Shown here: positions 1 to 9,067 of the stretch, one piece after another
Numbering within the stretch: position 1 is the first letter of the stretch
Layout of the letters: each line of letters begins with the position of its first letter
DNA from: Pedobacter jeongneungensis
GTDB lineage: Bacteria; Bacteroidota; Bacteroidia; Sphingobacteriales; Sphingobacteriaceae
Length of the DNA: 64,000 nt
Assembly: GCF_000633455.1 (NCBI RefSeq)
Contig: NZ_AYMG01000028.1
Span: 220,669 to 284,668 of the forward strand
Direction of reading: 5' to 3'
Translations under genes and position numbers: made by a program
The notes under the pieces: model-generated
Told to the model about the DNA's origin: nothing
Database searches by the model: none
What the model saw: the letters and a program-made list of their open reading frames with translations, nothing else

Positions 1-985
1 CATCTTTATAATCTTTAGCGGTAAAATGCAATACATTGGCACCACCAACTGCTCCGGCATCCGAAATAACAAAACCTTTAAATCCCCATTCAGATTTTAA
101 TTTTGTAGTGAGCAACCAGTTATTTGAAGTGGCAGGCGAACCAAAAACACTGTTATAAGAAGTCATTAACGAACGGATGCCCACATTTTCAACGCCATCT
201 TTAAAGGCCGGGAAATGAATCTCCTCTAAAAAGTGTTTATCCATTTCAATGGGGTAACTGTCACGACCGCCATCGCCAACATTGGCTATAAAATGTTTTG
301 GGGTAACGATGATATTCTGTTTTTCTATGGCATTCATAAAGGCATGCCCCAACACAGTGGTTAGATAAGGGTCTTCACCGTATGTTTCTTCTACTCTGCC
401 CCATCTTACATCGGTAGCCATGTTAATTACCGGCGCCAAAAGATCTCTTAAACCCCGCACCCGCGCTTCGTTGGCAATGGCTGTACCTATCTTAGCCACC
501 AATGTCGTATCAAAACTGGCTGCTAAACCAATAGATTGCGGAAAAGCGGTTGCGCCTTGTCGCACCAAACCATGTAACGCTTCGTCAAATGGAATGATGG
601 GAATACCCAAACGGGTTTCAGTTACAAAATACTTCTGGATTTTATTGATCTTTTTTGCAAGTGAAATTCCATCTTCAGAAGTGTTATAGGTTAACATCTG
701 TTGTGCATTACCACTTCCCTGGGCGGCGGCACTTACCTGCAGGCCAAAAATACCATGTTTAAACTGCTGCTTATTCTGTTCGGTAACATCACCAGGGATC
801 ATGAACAACTGCCAGAATTTTTCTTCCGGAGTCATTCGGGAGATCAGGTCTTTTACCCTTAAATCGATACTTAACTTTGAATTTTTATAAGGCAATATTT
901 GCGCTTTTTTAACCTGTGCAAAAAGACTGCAAGAGAAAAAAAGCGTGGGCAATAAGTATAGGTATTTTATCGATTTCGGCATCAT
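1..985 (-). CDS. GH3 family beta-glucosidase-type glycoside hydrolase (partial, N-terminal part)
   Basis: The reading frame enters from the left edge and starts near 985, so about 328 N-terminal residues are visible. They begin with a signal peptide ending near S-L-F-A-Q. Next come GH3 landmarks: a stretch reading D-V-R-W-G-R-V-E-E-T-Y-G-E-D-P-Y-L, a P-K-H-F motif, and G-F-V-I-S-D-A-G, whose Asp is the expected nucleophile. The NagZ-type His-Asp signature is not seen, so a glucosidase or xylosidase-like enzyme is likelier than a hexosaminidase. Two in-frame ATGs (985 and 982) sit at the stop of the upstream fucosidase gene, and the first overlaps its TAA by one base, which suggests translational coupling. 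The exact substrate cannot be read from the sequence. Confidence 0.9.
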   Translation of the reverse strand, partial: MMPKSIKYLYLLPTLFFSCSLFAQVKKAQILPYKNSKLSIDLRVKDLISRMTPEEKFWQLFMIPGDVTEQNKQQFKHGIFGLQVSAAAQGSGNAQQMLTYNTSEDGISLAKKINKIQKYFVTETRLGIPIIPFDEALHGLVRQGATAFPQSIGLAASFDTTLVAKIGTAIANEARVRGLRDLLAPVINMATDVRWGRVEETYGEDPYLTTVLGHAFMNAIEKQNIIVTPKHFIANVGDGGRDSYPIEMDKHFLEEIHFPAFKDGVENVGIRSLMTSYNSVFGSPATSNNWLLTTKLKSEWGFKGFVISDAGAVGGANVLHFTAKDYKD

Positions 986-2409
986 TATTTGGTTTCGGGC
1001 GTAAAAGAAAAAGTCAGGGCTATTTTCTCATCGGTTTTAGGAAGATTAAAGTGGACTTTACCATCTTTCAATGTCCATTTTACTTTTTGGTTAGTGGTTA
1101 AAATGGTAATTGGCGTTCCTTTTTTAGGAATACTCCCCTGCCATGAAATTTCGTTAACCACAGCCTTATCAATAAAGCTGATTCCATAAACTGTTTTTCC
1201 GTCTTTACTCTGGGTAAACCAGTTTTGCCCGTCGTGATAGTTTTTGGTTATCCGTGTTCCATAAATGGCTGTACCATTTTTTGAAGTCCACTGCCCAATT
1301 TCTTCTAATTTTTTAACCACATCGTCAGGAAGCGTTCCATCTGCTTTCGGACCAACGCCCAATAACAAACTTCCGCCTTTGGCAACAATTTCTACCAGTT
1401 TATGCACTACTTCACCCGCAGACTTATATTGATCGTTAGGGACAAATCCCCATGCACCTCCTAAAGTCATACAGCTCTCCCAAGGATAATCCAATTGTTT
1501 TTCAGGGATTTTCTGTTCAGGGGTTTGGTAATTTTCGAACTGACCATGTACCGTTCTGTCTACCATAATTAAACCAGGCTGTGCTTTTCTGGCCATGTCT
1601 GCAATTTTCGGCATATCTATATCCTGGCTCCATTCGGGTATTGGCGCACCCCATGAAAGCACTTCCTGGTTTACACTGGCCCGCGGGCGAACCCAGCCAC
1701 CATCTAACCATAAAATATCGATGCTGCCATAATTATTCATCAATTCGCCGATCTGGTTTTGGGTATAGCTTTTAAACATATTCCAGCGCCAGGGATTCTT
1801 TCGGATGTCGTAATTGTTGTTTCTGTTAGCGGTAGCATATTTGTCCCACCAATAATACTGAGAGTGCCAATCGGGTTTAGAAAAATAGGCACCGATCATA
1901 AAGTTTTCTTTGCGGAATGCATCGAACACATATTTAGCCACATCCTTTTTCGCATTAGTTGAAAAAGGACCTTTTGCAATGCTAAAATTAGACTGTTTGG
2001 TATCGAACATCGCAAAACCATCGTGGTGTTTGGTGGTAAATACCAGGTACTTCATGCCGGCATCTTTACCTGCTTTGGCCCATTGTTCAGGATTGAACTT
2101 TGTAGGGTTAAATTTTTCGCTCTGGCCCCAGTACCATTTTTTATAATCTTCGTATTTAATGGTGCTATCCCTTTCGATCCAATCTTCAGAACAGATAGAC
2201 CAAGATTCGATAATCCCGGGAACGGCATAGAGTCCCCAGTGGATAATCATTCCAAATTTTTTATCCTGCCAGGTCTCTAGTTTTTGTTTAACCGCAGCAT
2301 CTTTAGGCCATTCGTAAATTTCTGATTGGGGCATGATGTCGTTCTGTTGGGCAGAAGAACGATATACAAAGAGCATTAAACAGAAAAGAAAGTAAATTTT
2401 TATTTTCAT
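985..2409 (-). CDS. Alpha-L-fucosidase, GH29
   Basis: This 474-residue secreted enzyme has a signal peptide ending around S-S-A-Q-Q (residues 1-21). GH29 motifs include F-G-M-I-I-H-W-G near residues 52-59, T-T-K-H-H-D-G-F near 125-132, and I-L-W-L-D-G-G-W, where Asp236 fits the retaining nucleophile. It should release alpha-linked fucose from glycans in the periplasm or at the cell surface. It lies downstream of a SusC/SusD pair and is coupled to a GH3 gene, so it belongs to that utilisation locus. With a PNGase F-like gene nearby, N-glycan fucose is a reasonable but inferred target. A terminator-like hairpin separates it from susD. Confidence 0.93.
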   Translation of the reverse strand: MKIKIYFLFCLMLFVYRSSAQQNDIMPQSEIYEWPKDAAVKQKLETWQDKKFGMIIHWGLYAVPGIIESWSICSEDWIERDSTIKYEDYKKWYWGQSEKFNPTKFNPEQWAKAGKDAGMKYLVFTTKHHDGFAMFDTKQSNFSIAKGPFSTNAKKDVAKYVFDAFRKENFMIGAYFSKPDWHSQYYWWDKYATANRNNNYDIRKNPWRWNMFKSYTQNQIGELMNNYGSIDILWLDGGWVRPRASVNQEVLSWGAPIPEWSQDIDMPKIADMARKAQPGLIMVDRTVHGQFENYQTPEQKIPEKQLDYPWESCMTLGGAWGFVPNDQYKSAGEVVHKLVEIVAKGGSLLLGVGPKADGTLPDDVVKKLEEIGQWTSKNGTAIYGTRITKNYHDGQNWFTQSKDGKTVYGISFIDKAVVNEISWQGSIPKKGTPITILTTNQKVKWTLKDGKVHFNLPKTDEKIALTFSFTPETK

Positions 2410-2425
2410 TATCAGGGTATAAAAA

Positions 2426-2447
2426 TCCCGACCACTACTGGCCGGGA
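2426..2447 (-). terminator. Intrinsic terminator/attenuator between susD and the fucosidase gene
   Basis: A stem of nine pairs (one mismatch) with a 4-base loop is followed on the minus strand by TTTTTAT. It sits 23 bases after the susD stop and 17 bases before the fucosidase start, so it could reduce transcription of the enzyme genes relative to susCD. Confidence 0.65.
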
Positions 2448-2469
2448 CATGAATTAATTTGATTTACGA

Positions 2470-4104
2470 TTATGGCATCCAATATACCTTTTTGGCAATT
2501 TGAACATTAGCGTCTACATTACCGCCAATGGCATTCAAATTTGAAAGGTTGTTGGTTTTCTCATCGTCGGGATAAGGCAGCCTGTTATAGGTAACAGGGG
2601 TGTAAGTGGCATCCTTAGGTGTCACCCCAGTACGGCGGACTGTACACCAGGTTTCCACTGCATTAAACATACTTGCCAACCACGACTGCGTAATTATTTT
2701 CCGATAATTTCCGGCTACATCACCAGCTGTAAATTTAACCGCAGGGTTACTGGTAAAAACATCAATTTGTGCCTGGGTAATTGGGCCAGGTTTAGCTGCA
2801 GTTGGCCATATAGCAGTTGTATTACTATTAACTGTAGTATACCAAAAATTAACAGAGGCTTTCATCCCTGCATTATATTCTGTTTCGGCCAAAGCCTGAT
2901 CGGCACCAACACCTATACCTTGGTTATAAATTTCGGCCTTTAAGAAATGTACGTCTGCTTCCGAAATAATTACATAAGGGAAACTCTGAAAATCACGTAC
3001 GAGATAGTAATTAAATACAGCAAATTTATTACCAGGATCGGTGCCTGGAGCTTTTGGACTATTAGTAGATTCATTCGGATAAGGTGTACCACCATCTTGT
3101 ACAGATCCATTTTGTGGTTGAGGCACCCATTTACCTGCATTATTTGGCATAAACCAGACTTTGTAACGCGGATCAAAAAATCCGGATCCATCATCAGCGT
3201 TGGTAGACGACATTTTAGCAAACACATTTGAACTCATCCTGATGTTCGAAACAGAGAGCTCCCGGAATGCATACCAATAGCGATCGCCATAATCTGGAGA
3301 ATTTGGTATGGATACTAAAGGAAAACTTCCAAAATTACTTTTGTATAAGGCCGTAAGATCTTGATCATTAGGTAACGGGTAAGTAGAAGGATTTTCCAGA
3401 ATTTCTGCAATGATGCCCTTCGCCTTGGTTTGCAGATTGGTTTTACTTAAACGAACAGCATAACGCAGTCTCAAGGCGTTTCCAAACTTTTTCCAGGCAA
3501 CAAAATCGTTGGCTAAAAAAGATTCATAGGTACCTATTGAGCTTTGGTTTGGGCCACCAACACCTTCAACAGCAGCTTTCAGATCATCTAATAAACTGTT
3601 ATAAACACTTTCTTCTTTATCATACTTCGGTTGGTAGTTTGCCGAGCCTTCGGTAGCAATAGCGGCCTGGCTGTAAGGTATATCGCCATAGCGATCTAAC
3701 ATCGATAAAGTTTTTTGGCTCATCAGAATAGTTGCCATATACTTTACATCATTATAAATGCCTGGATTTGGGGAGGCATTAACAAGCTTTATCAGTTGTT
3801 TATAATCTGCCAGATCCTGATAATAATTACGCCAAAAAGTAGTAATGTAATTAATGTAAGGTAAGTTTTTATTCTGAACGCCCTGCTGATTGGTAATTGG
3901 CATAAACAAACCGGCATAGATCGTATAATCTTCTTCTGTTGCACGTTTAGCCAGGTTATTAAAAAAGCCCGCAGGTGTTGCCGTAGAAACAGTTGCATCT
4001 TTGTATGGCTTATTTAGTTCTTCGAAACCTTTTTTACACGATACTCCACCAATGATTAGCGAGAGGCCAATTATAGTATGGATTACTTTATGTTGAATTT
4101 TCAT
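2470..4104 (-). CDS. SusD/RagB-like nutrient-binding outer membrane lipoprotein
   Basis: This 544-residue protein opens with a lipoprotein signal peptide whose lipidated Cys is residue 23 (G-G-V-S-C-K-K). The following F-E-E-L-N-K is the usual SusD N-terminal segment after the lipobox. Blocks such as Y-G-D-I-P-Y-S-Q-A, L-R-Y-A-V-R-L and I-S-E-A-D-V-H-F-L-K-A-E-I match the SusD-like TPR scaffold of the group usually annotated SusD/RagB or SusD-like 2. SusD proteins sit on the cell surface as a lid over the partner SusC barrel and bind oligosaccharide or peptide ligands. The partner gene lies 20 bases upstream. The ligand is unknown; the fucosidase and GH3 genes downstream suggest a fucosylated glycan. 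Confidence 0.92.
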   Translation of the reverse strand: MKIQHKVIHTIIGLSLIIGGVSCKKGFEELNKPYKDATVSTATPAGFFNNLAKRATEEDYTIYAGLFMPITNQQGVQNKNLPYINYITTFWRNYYQDLADYKQLIKLVNASPNPGIYNDVKYMATILMSQKTLSMLDRYGDIPYSQAAIATEGSANYQPKYDKEESVYNSLLDDLKAAVEGVGGPNQSSIGTYESFLANDFVAWKKFGNALRLRYAVRLSKTNLQTKAKGIIAEILENPSTYPLPNDQDLTALYKSNFGSFPLVSIPNSPDYGDRYWYAFRELSVSNIRMSSNVFAKMSSTNADDGSGFFDPRYKVWFMPNNAGKWVPQPQNGSVQDGGTPYPNESTNSPKAPGTDPGNKFAVFNYYLVRDFQSFPYVIISEADVHFLKAEIYNQGIGVGADQALAETEYNAGMKASVNFWYTTVNSNTTAIWPTAAKPGPITQAQIDVFTSNPAVKFTAGDVAGNYRKIITQSWLASMFNAVETWCTVRRTGVTPKDATYTPVTYNRLPYPDDEKTNNLSNLNAIGGNVDANVQIAKKVYWMP

Positions 4105-4124
4105 GTGATTAATGCTTTAAGTGA

Positions 4125-7100
4125 TTAAAATGAAGACCGTATAGTAAAACCAAATGATCTTGTTTTTGGCAGAGATCCATATTCTATACCTTGCATATTA
4201 CCGATACCGTTTACGCCTTCTGGATTTAAGCCTTTAGGTATAGTAGTAAAGATGTAAAAAAGGTCTCTTCCAACCAGTGAAAGCGACAGGTTTTGAATAA
4301 ATTTTGTTTTTTGAAGCAATGTAGCCGGAACCTGATAGGTTAAAGCTACCTCCCTAAGTTTCATCCAGGAGTTTTTAAATACTGATGCAGAGCGTGGAGC
4401 ACCAAGGTGGTTCCAGGCAGAAAAAGTACCCTGATAGTACCATTGGTAATTTACCACATCGTTGTTTGGAGTAGCACTTGTAATATTGCCCTGAGCATCG
4501 CGGGTAACAAAAACACCTCCAAAATTAACCCCGCTGTTTGAGGTCGTCCCATCAGGATAAACCAGAGGTAAACCTCCACCGTCACGTTCTTTTAAGGTTT
4601 CTACTAAGTTTCCACTGCCCATACCTGCTGCATAAGAGCCGAAAAAGGTATCACCACCAATTTTTGCATCAGCCAATACATACAATGAGAATGCTTTGTA
4701 CTTAAACGTATTAGTAATACCACCTGTTAACATGGGTTGAGAATTACCGATTGGCACCTCATCGGCCGTTTTTACCCACTGCGTACCTGCATAATAAGTT
4801 TTGCCATTAACGGTATACTGTAATGGCTGCCCATCTGTTCCTTCAGCACGCATAACTATTTTTTGGCCATTGTAATAGGTAAAATCTCTTCCGTATAAGG
4901 TACCATAGTTTTCGCCCACTTTAACACGTTGTGAAATACCATTGCCGCCAAAAAAAGTACCCAAGGTTAGGGTTTCAATTCCATCCTGTAAAGCCAAAAC
5001 CTTAGTTCTGGCATGTGCTCCGCTTATAGATACATCCCAGCTAAAATCTCTCGTTTTTATTGGAGAACCACTGATAATGAACTCAAAACCGGTATTACCC
5101 AACGATCCTGTATTAATTTTAACATTGTTAAAGCCCGATGATAAGGCCAATGGATTATCCAGGATCTGGTTAAAGCTTTTCATGGTGTAACCTGTTAAAT
5201 CTATATTTAACCTGTTTTTAAATAAACCTAAATTAATACCAGCTTCGAACGATCTGCTTTTTTGCGGTTTTACACCTTCGAATTTTAATGTACCTGGTAA
5301 GCTTTGTGCCTGCTGACCATTGTTTGTGGTTACATCCAAAAGATTAAAAATAGAGTATGGGTCGGTATCTGATCCTGTTTCCGCATAAGAAAGCTTCAAC
5401 TTTCCGAAACTTAACCATGGTAAACTATTCTGTAAACCCTTAATCCCATCGGTAAATACATAACTTAAATTAGTGGCTGGGTAAAAATAAGAATTAGAGC
5501 CATTTGCCAATGTACTCGACCAGTCGTTACGCGCTGTAGCTTCTAAAAAGAGATAATTTTTGTAAGAAAGGTTTAAAAAACTATAAGCAGAATTTATCTT
5601 TTTGGTGTACTTTGTTTCCTCAGGCTGCGGAACAGGGTTTGAACCATTATTTAAAGCAAAAACAAATGGTTTTACTAAACTGCCATCTGTCCGGTTACTC
5701 GAAACATAATCATTGCGGTAATAACTTTCTACTCCAGCGGTTAAACTTGCATTAATCTCTTTGCCGAAAAGATTGTCTTTATGTAAACGGGCGAAAGCCT
5801 GTAGGTTGGTTGACAAGTTTTTGGCTTGTGCCAATTTATAAGCACCGTTTGCCTGACCTAATACATCGGTAGGATAATTTTTCACAGTGGTTACATCATT
5901 CGAATTGTCTACCCCACCTTGTGCGGTTACATTTAAGAAGTCAGTTAAATCGGCCATTACCTTCATCCCCCCGGTAAGCCCGTTGCGGTTAAAAAGCGTA
6001 TTATTGTTATTGATATTCCAATACTGGTTAGCTAAATAACTTCCGCTGTAAGGATAAGCAGGCGAACCTGCAGGGAAATTACTTGGGGTAAGTACATCCT
6101 TCCGTGAATTATTAGGACCATAAGTATTGTCGAAATCTACGTAAGGGTTATAATCTCTTGGCATGGAATAAATTACCCCACCCAAGTAACCCGAACCAAC
6201 AGTAGGGGCATTTAAACGGGTAAAGTTTACATAACTTGCCGTAACTTCTGCACTTACTTTTTTAGAAACCTTAAGTGTAGAACCTAAGTTAAAAACGTTC
6301 GACTGGATATTACTATTTAAAATATTGGCTTTGGTGTCATTTCGTGTATAAGAAATACGTCCGGTAGCATTATCATTACCGCCAGAAATGGCTACGTTAT
6401 GACTTACTACAGAACCATCAGGAAAAAATGCTTTCCAGTTATCTGGCTGCGCAGAATATGGTCGTAAAACCCCATCATAGTTTAATATGGGTAGATTATC
6501 GAATCTCGGGCCCCAGGATTGACTACCCGGATAACTGAAGTAGGCATCAGTTGCTTTACCGTTTGGATAAGGAACCGTACCGAAAGAGTTACTTAAATAC
6601 TCTCCCGCTGCAGTGTAATTATTTCCAATTTGATAACGCTGGCCTGCGGCATTAACGGGGAACATTTTACTGTTATCCGCCGTTAACATAGAGGCTACTC
6701 CACCTTGCCCGTATTCGTTTTGAAAATTTTGAAGTTCGTAAGGATTTGTATGTCTGTAAGAGTAATTGTAATCTATTCCAAGTCCGGGACGGTTACTCCC
6801 TTTTTTGCGTGTGATCAAAATAACACCATTACCTCCCCTTGCACCATATAATGCAGCAGCAGCTGGCCCCTTTAATACCGTAATGCTTTCTATATCGTCC
6901 TGGTTGATGAAGTTCATTCCTGTACCCCAGTCGTTATTTGAGGAAACATCGGCCCCTGTATTAGCGGCAACAGATGAAGTATTATTACCATTCACATTGG
7001 CCGGGTCGTTATTAATCGCCACACCATCCACAATAATTAAAGCCCTGTTATCACCAGTTAATGAGGTATTTCCACGGACTACAATCCTTGATGAGCCTCC

Positions 7101-7580
7101 TTCTACTCCACCGCCTGATTGTGAAATCTGTAAACCAGCAACCTTACCCATTAAACCCTGCGCAATAGTAGGCGCCTGACCAATGGTTAAGTCTTTTCCG
7201 GATACTTCCTGCGTAGAGTAGCCAAGTGCTCTTTTTTCCTTTTTAATTCCGAATGCCGTAGTTACCTGAACCTCATCCAAACTATTAGCAGATGATTCTA
7301 GTTTAACATTTACAGTGCTAGATGCTCCTACTGTGATTTCTTTAGAGATATAACCAACAGACCTAAAAACAAGGATATTTCCTTCTGCAGCTGAAATAGA
7401 AAATTTACCACCTGCATCGGTTTGAGTGGCTTTGGTTGTTCCTTTGATAGCGACACTTACACCTGGTAAGGGCCCTGATGCTTCCACCACCGTACCGGTA
7501 ATGGTTTTTTGCGCAAAAGCAGTTATTGTTAAAAAGCTTAACAATAAAATACTTAAGCACCTTAAGTACATTCTTTTCAT
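4125..7580 (-). CDS. SusC/RagA family TonB-linked outer membrane transporter
   Basis: This 1151-residue protein has a signal peptide ending A-F-A-Q near residue 23. A carboxypeptidase-regulatory-like domain follows (I-T-G-T-V-V ... G-P-L-P-G-V-S-V), and then the TonB plug with V-L-K-G-P-A-A-A-L-Y-G-A-R-G-G-N-G-V near residues 235-253. The rest is a long beta-barrel ending in F-G-F-T-I-R-S-S-F. It imports the ligand captured by its SusD partner using TonB energy. It heads the module susC-susD-GH29-GH3, with a ROK regulator gene just upstream in the same orientation. Its N-terminal 100 residues closely resemble those of the SusC at 14210-17524, so the two are paralogues. Confidence 0.96.
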   Translation of the reverse strand: MKRMYLRCLSILLLSFLTITAFAQKTITGTVVEASGPLPGVSVAIKGTTKATQTDAGGKFSISAAEGNILVFRSVGYISKEITVGASSTVNVKLESSANSLDEVQVTTAFGIKKEKRALGYSTQEVSGKDLTIGQAPTIAQGLMGKVAGLQISQSGGGVEGGSSRIVVRGNTSLTGDNRALIIVDGVAINNDPANVNGNNTSSVAANTGADVSSNNDWGTGMNFINQDDIESITVLKGPAAAALYGARGGNGVILITRKKGSNRPGLGIDYNYSYRHTNPYELQNFQNEYGQGGVASMLTADNSKMFPVNAAGQRYQIGNNYTAAGEYLSNSFGTVPYPNGKATDAYFSYPGSQSWGPRFDNLPILNYDGVLRPYSAQPDNWKAFFPDGSVVSHNVAISGGNDNATGRISYTRNDTKANILNSNIQSNVFNLGSTLKVSKKVSAEVTASYVNFTRLNAPTVGSGYLGGVIYSMPRDYNPYVDFDNTYGPNNSRKDVLTPSNFPAGSPAYPYSGSYLANQYWNINNNNTLFNRNGLTGGMKVMADLTDFLNVTAQGGVDNSNDVTTVKNYPTDVLGQANGAYKLAQAKNLSTNLQAFARLHKDNLFGKEINASLTAGVESYYRNDYVSSNRTDGSLVKPFVFALNNGSNPVPQPEETKYTKKINSAYSFLNLSYKNYLFLEATARNDWSSTLANGSNSYFYPATNLSYVFTDGIKGLQNSLPWLSFGKLKLSYAETGSDTDPYSIFNLLDVTTNNGQQAQSLPGTLKFEGVKPQKSRSFEAGINLGLFKNRLNIDLTGYTMKSFNQILDNPLALSSGFNNVKINTGSLGNTGFEFIISGSPIKTRDFSWDVSISGAHARTKVLALQDGIETLTLGTFFGGNGISQRVKVGENYGTLYGRDFTYYNGQKIVMRAEGTDGQPLQYTVNGKTYYAGTQWVKTADEVPIGNSQPMLTGGITNTFKYKAFSLYVLADAKIGGDTFFGSYAAGMGSGNLVETLKERDGGGLPLVYPDGTTSNSGVNFGGVFVTRDAQGNITSATPNNDVVNYQWYYQGTFSAWNHLGAPRSASVFKNSWMKLREVALTYQVPATLLQKTKFIQNLSLSLVGRDLFYIFTTIPKGLNPEGVNGIGNMQGIEYGSLPKTRSFGFTIRSSF

Positions 7581-7701
7581 AAATTGGTTTAGTTTAGGAT
7601 TAGTTAAAAGTGGTTCATAACTTGATTTAGTGGGTTTGCTTTATTTTGCCATGTATTATCAGTTTAATTAAAAAATATATCCTATTATTTTTAAGGTTTA
7701 G

Positions 7702-8892
7702 CTATTCAAACAGGCTACTTTCTACCGTTAAACTGGCAGCAGCAAGTAATTCGGCCTCATCGGTTAGTTTAGAAAGTTTAATTTCGGTTTGCTCCGCAAT
7801 CCGCGGTATGCAAAATTCGTTAATGGCCTGCTGTATTGGCGGCAACAACATTTTACCTGCTTTTGCACCTCTTCCACTCAGCACAATAGATTCAGGATTT
7901 AATAAATGGATTAACGTTGATATTCCTTTTCCCAACTGGAAAATGGCTTTTGCCAGTATCGATATAGCTACCGGATCCTGTTTGCTTACTGCAGTTAAAA
8001 AGTGTTCGGCAGGATGTTTGCTTTTATCCGTAAATAATTTTGTCATGCTCGATTCGGCACCACCGGCAATTGCCTCCTGAGCCTTTCTGGCCATCACGAG
8101 TAATGAAGTATCTACCTCTAAACACCCTCTTCTACCGCAGGAACAAAGGTTGTCGCTATCAGATAGTGGGATATGACTAAATTCGCCAGCACTACCACTA
8201 CTACCCCGGTATAATTTTCCATTAATAATCATTCCCAACCCGGTTCCCCAACCAATATTAACCACCATTACATCTTTCAAATCAATGGCTACACCAAAAT
8301 TCAGTTCGGCAAGTGCAATTAAACTAGAGTCGTTATCAATATGCACCTGCAGGTTGATATGCTGCGAAAGGTAGCGTTGTAGCGTTGTATCTTCTTTTAC
8401 CTTTAAAAAAGAATGGTTAATCCCTTCATCTGCATTCACAAAGCCTGGCATACCGATGCCAACACCTAAAATATCTTCTCTTTTGATTTTAGATTGATCT
8501 ATACATTTATTGATAAAATTAACCAAATCAGTAATACTGATATTTTTAGAAGACATTTCGAATTCCAGCGATTGAACAGGAATAACCATTTTACGGGTAA
8601 GATCATAAATTGTTAATCTCGAGGTAAGCTGATCCATTGCTATGGCCACAATATATTTCTTCAGGTTTGGATTTATTAAAAACATGGCGGCCCTTCTTCC
8701 GCCGGTAGATGGAGCCAGGCCCTGTTCCAAAACATAGCCTTCAGTTATTAAATTATTTACAGTGGAGGTAACCAATGGTAAACTTTTTTTTGTTAGCTTA
8801 CTTAAATCAGTGAGTGATAATGCTTTCTTATAATATAAATGTTTGATGATATCGGCGCGCAGCCTTTGTCCCTTCTCAATTATTACTGACAT
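7702..8892 (-). CDS. ROK family transcriptional regulator (NagC/XylR type)
   Basis: The 396-residue protein has an N-terminal winged helix-turn-helix (about residues 10-65, with L-T-D-L-S-K-L-T-K-K-S-L-P-L-V-T-S-T-V) and a sugar kinase-like ROK domain. The ROK domain shows V-G-I-G-M-P-G near 144-150, G-W-G-T-G-L-G near 214-220, and the zinc motif C-S-C-G-R-R-G-C-L-E (Cys250, Cys252, Cys257) with His240. Such regulators sense sugars or amino sugars and repress or activate utilisation genes. Its position directly upstream of susC and in the same direction makes it the likely local regulator. Operator sites were not identified. I favour the ATG at 8892, which a promoter-like TAAGTTTG closely precedes. 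Confidence 0.92.
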   Translation of the reverse strand: MSVIIEKGQRLRADIIKHLYYKKALSLTDLSKLTKKSLPLVTSTVNNLITEGYVLEQGLAPSTGGRRAAMFLINPNLKKYIVAIAMDQLTSRLTIYDLTRKMVIPVQSLEFEMSSKNISITDLVNFINKCIDQSKIKREDILGVGIGMPGFVNADEGINHSFLKVKEDTTLQRYLSQHINLQVHIDNDSSLIALAELNFGVAIDLKDVMVVNIGWGTGLGMIINGKLYRGSSGSAGEFSHIPLSDSDNLCSCGRRGCLEVDTSLLVMARKAQEAIAGGAESSMTKLFTDKSKHPAEHFLTAVSKQDPVAISILAKAIFQLGKGISTLIHLLNPESIVLSGRGAKAGKMLLPPIQQAINEFCIPRIAEQTEIKLSKLTDEAELLAAASLTVESSLFE

Positions 8893-8909
8893 GTTTGGAT
8901 GATTTTAAA

Positions 8910-8917
8910 CAAACTTA
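8910..8917 (-). promoter_or_regulatory. Possible -7 promoter element for the ROK regulator gene
   Basis: On the minus strand the bases read TAAGTTTG, matching the Bacteroidota -7 consensus TAnnTTTG, 17 bases before the start codon. No clear TTG lies at the -33 distance, so this is tentative. Confidence 0.35.
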
Positions 8918-9022
8918 ATAATTTATTTTGTAAGCATCCATATACTTTATAATAATTTAAATAAGTAATTTAACTTCCTGAATATGGCATCGAAAAACAA
9001 ATTATTTGGGTTTAATAAGATT

Positions 9023-9052
9023 ATAGGTTTTGCCCAATTGAACAAAACCTAT
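9023..9052. terminator. Hairpin downstream of the PNGase F-like gene
   Basis: A perfect 10-bp inverted repeat (ATAGGTTTTG / CAAAACCTAT, 10-base loop) lies 15 bases past the stop of the PNGase-like gene and upstream of the ROK gene. No strong T-run follows, so a terminator role is probable but not certain. Confidence 0.45.
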
Positions 9053-9067
9053 ATGATTTACAACACT

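Noticed and set aside
6805..7179. A 124-aa plus-strand frame opposite susC
   Set aside because: It is a shadow of the conserved TonB plug coding region, which explains the sequence fully.
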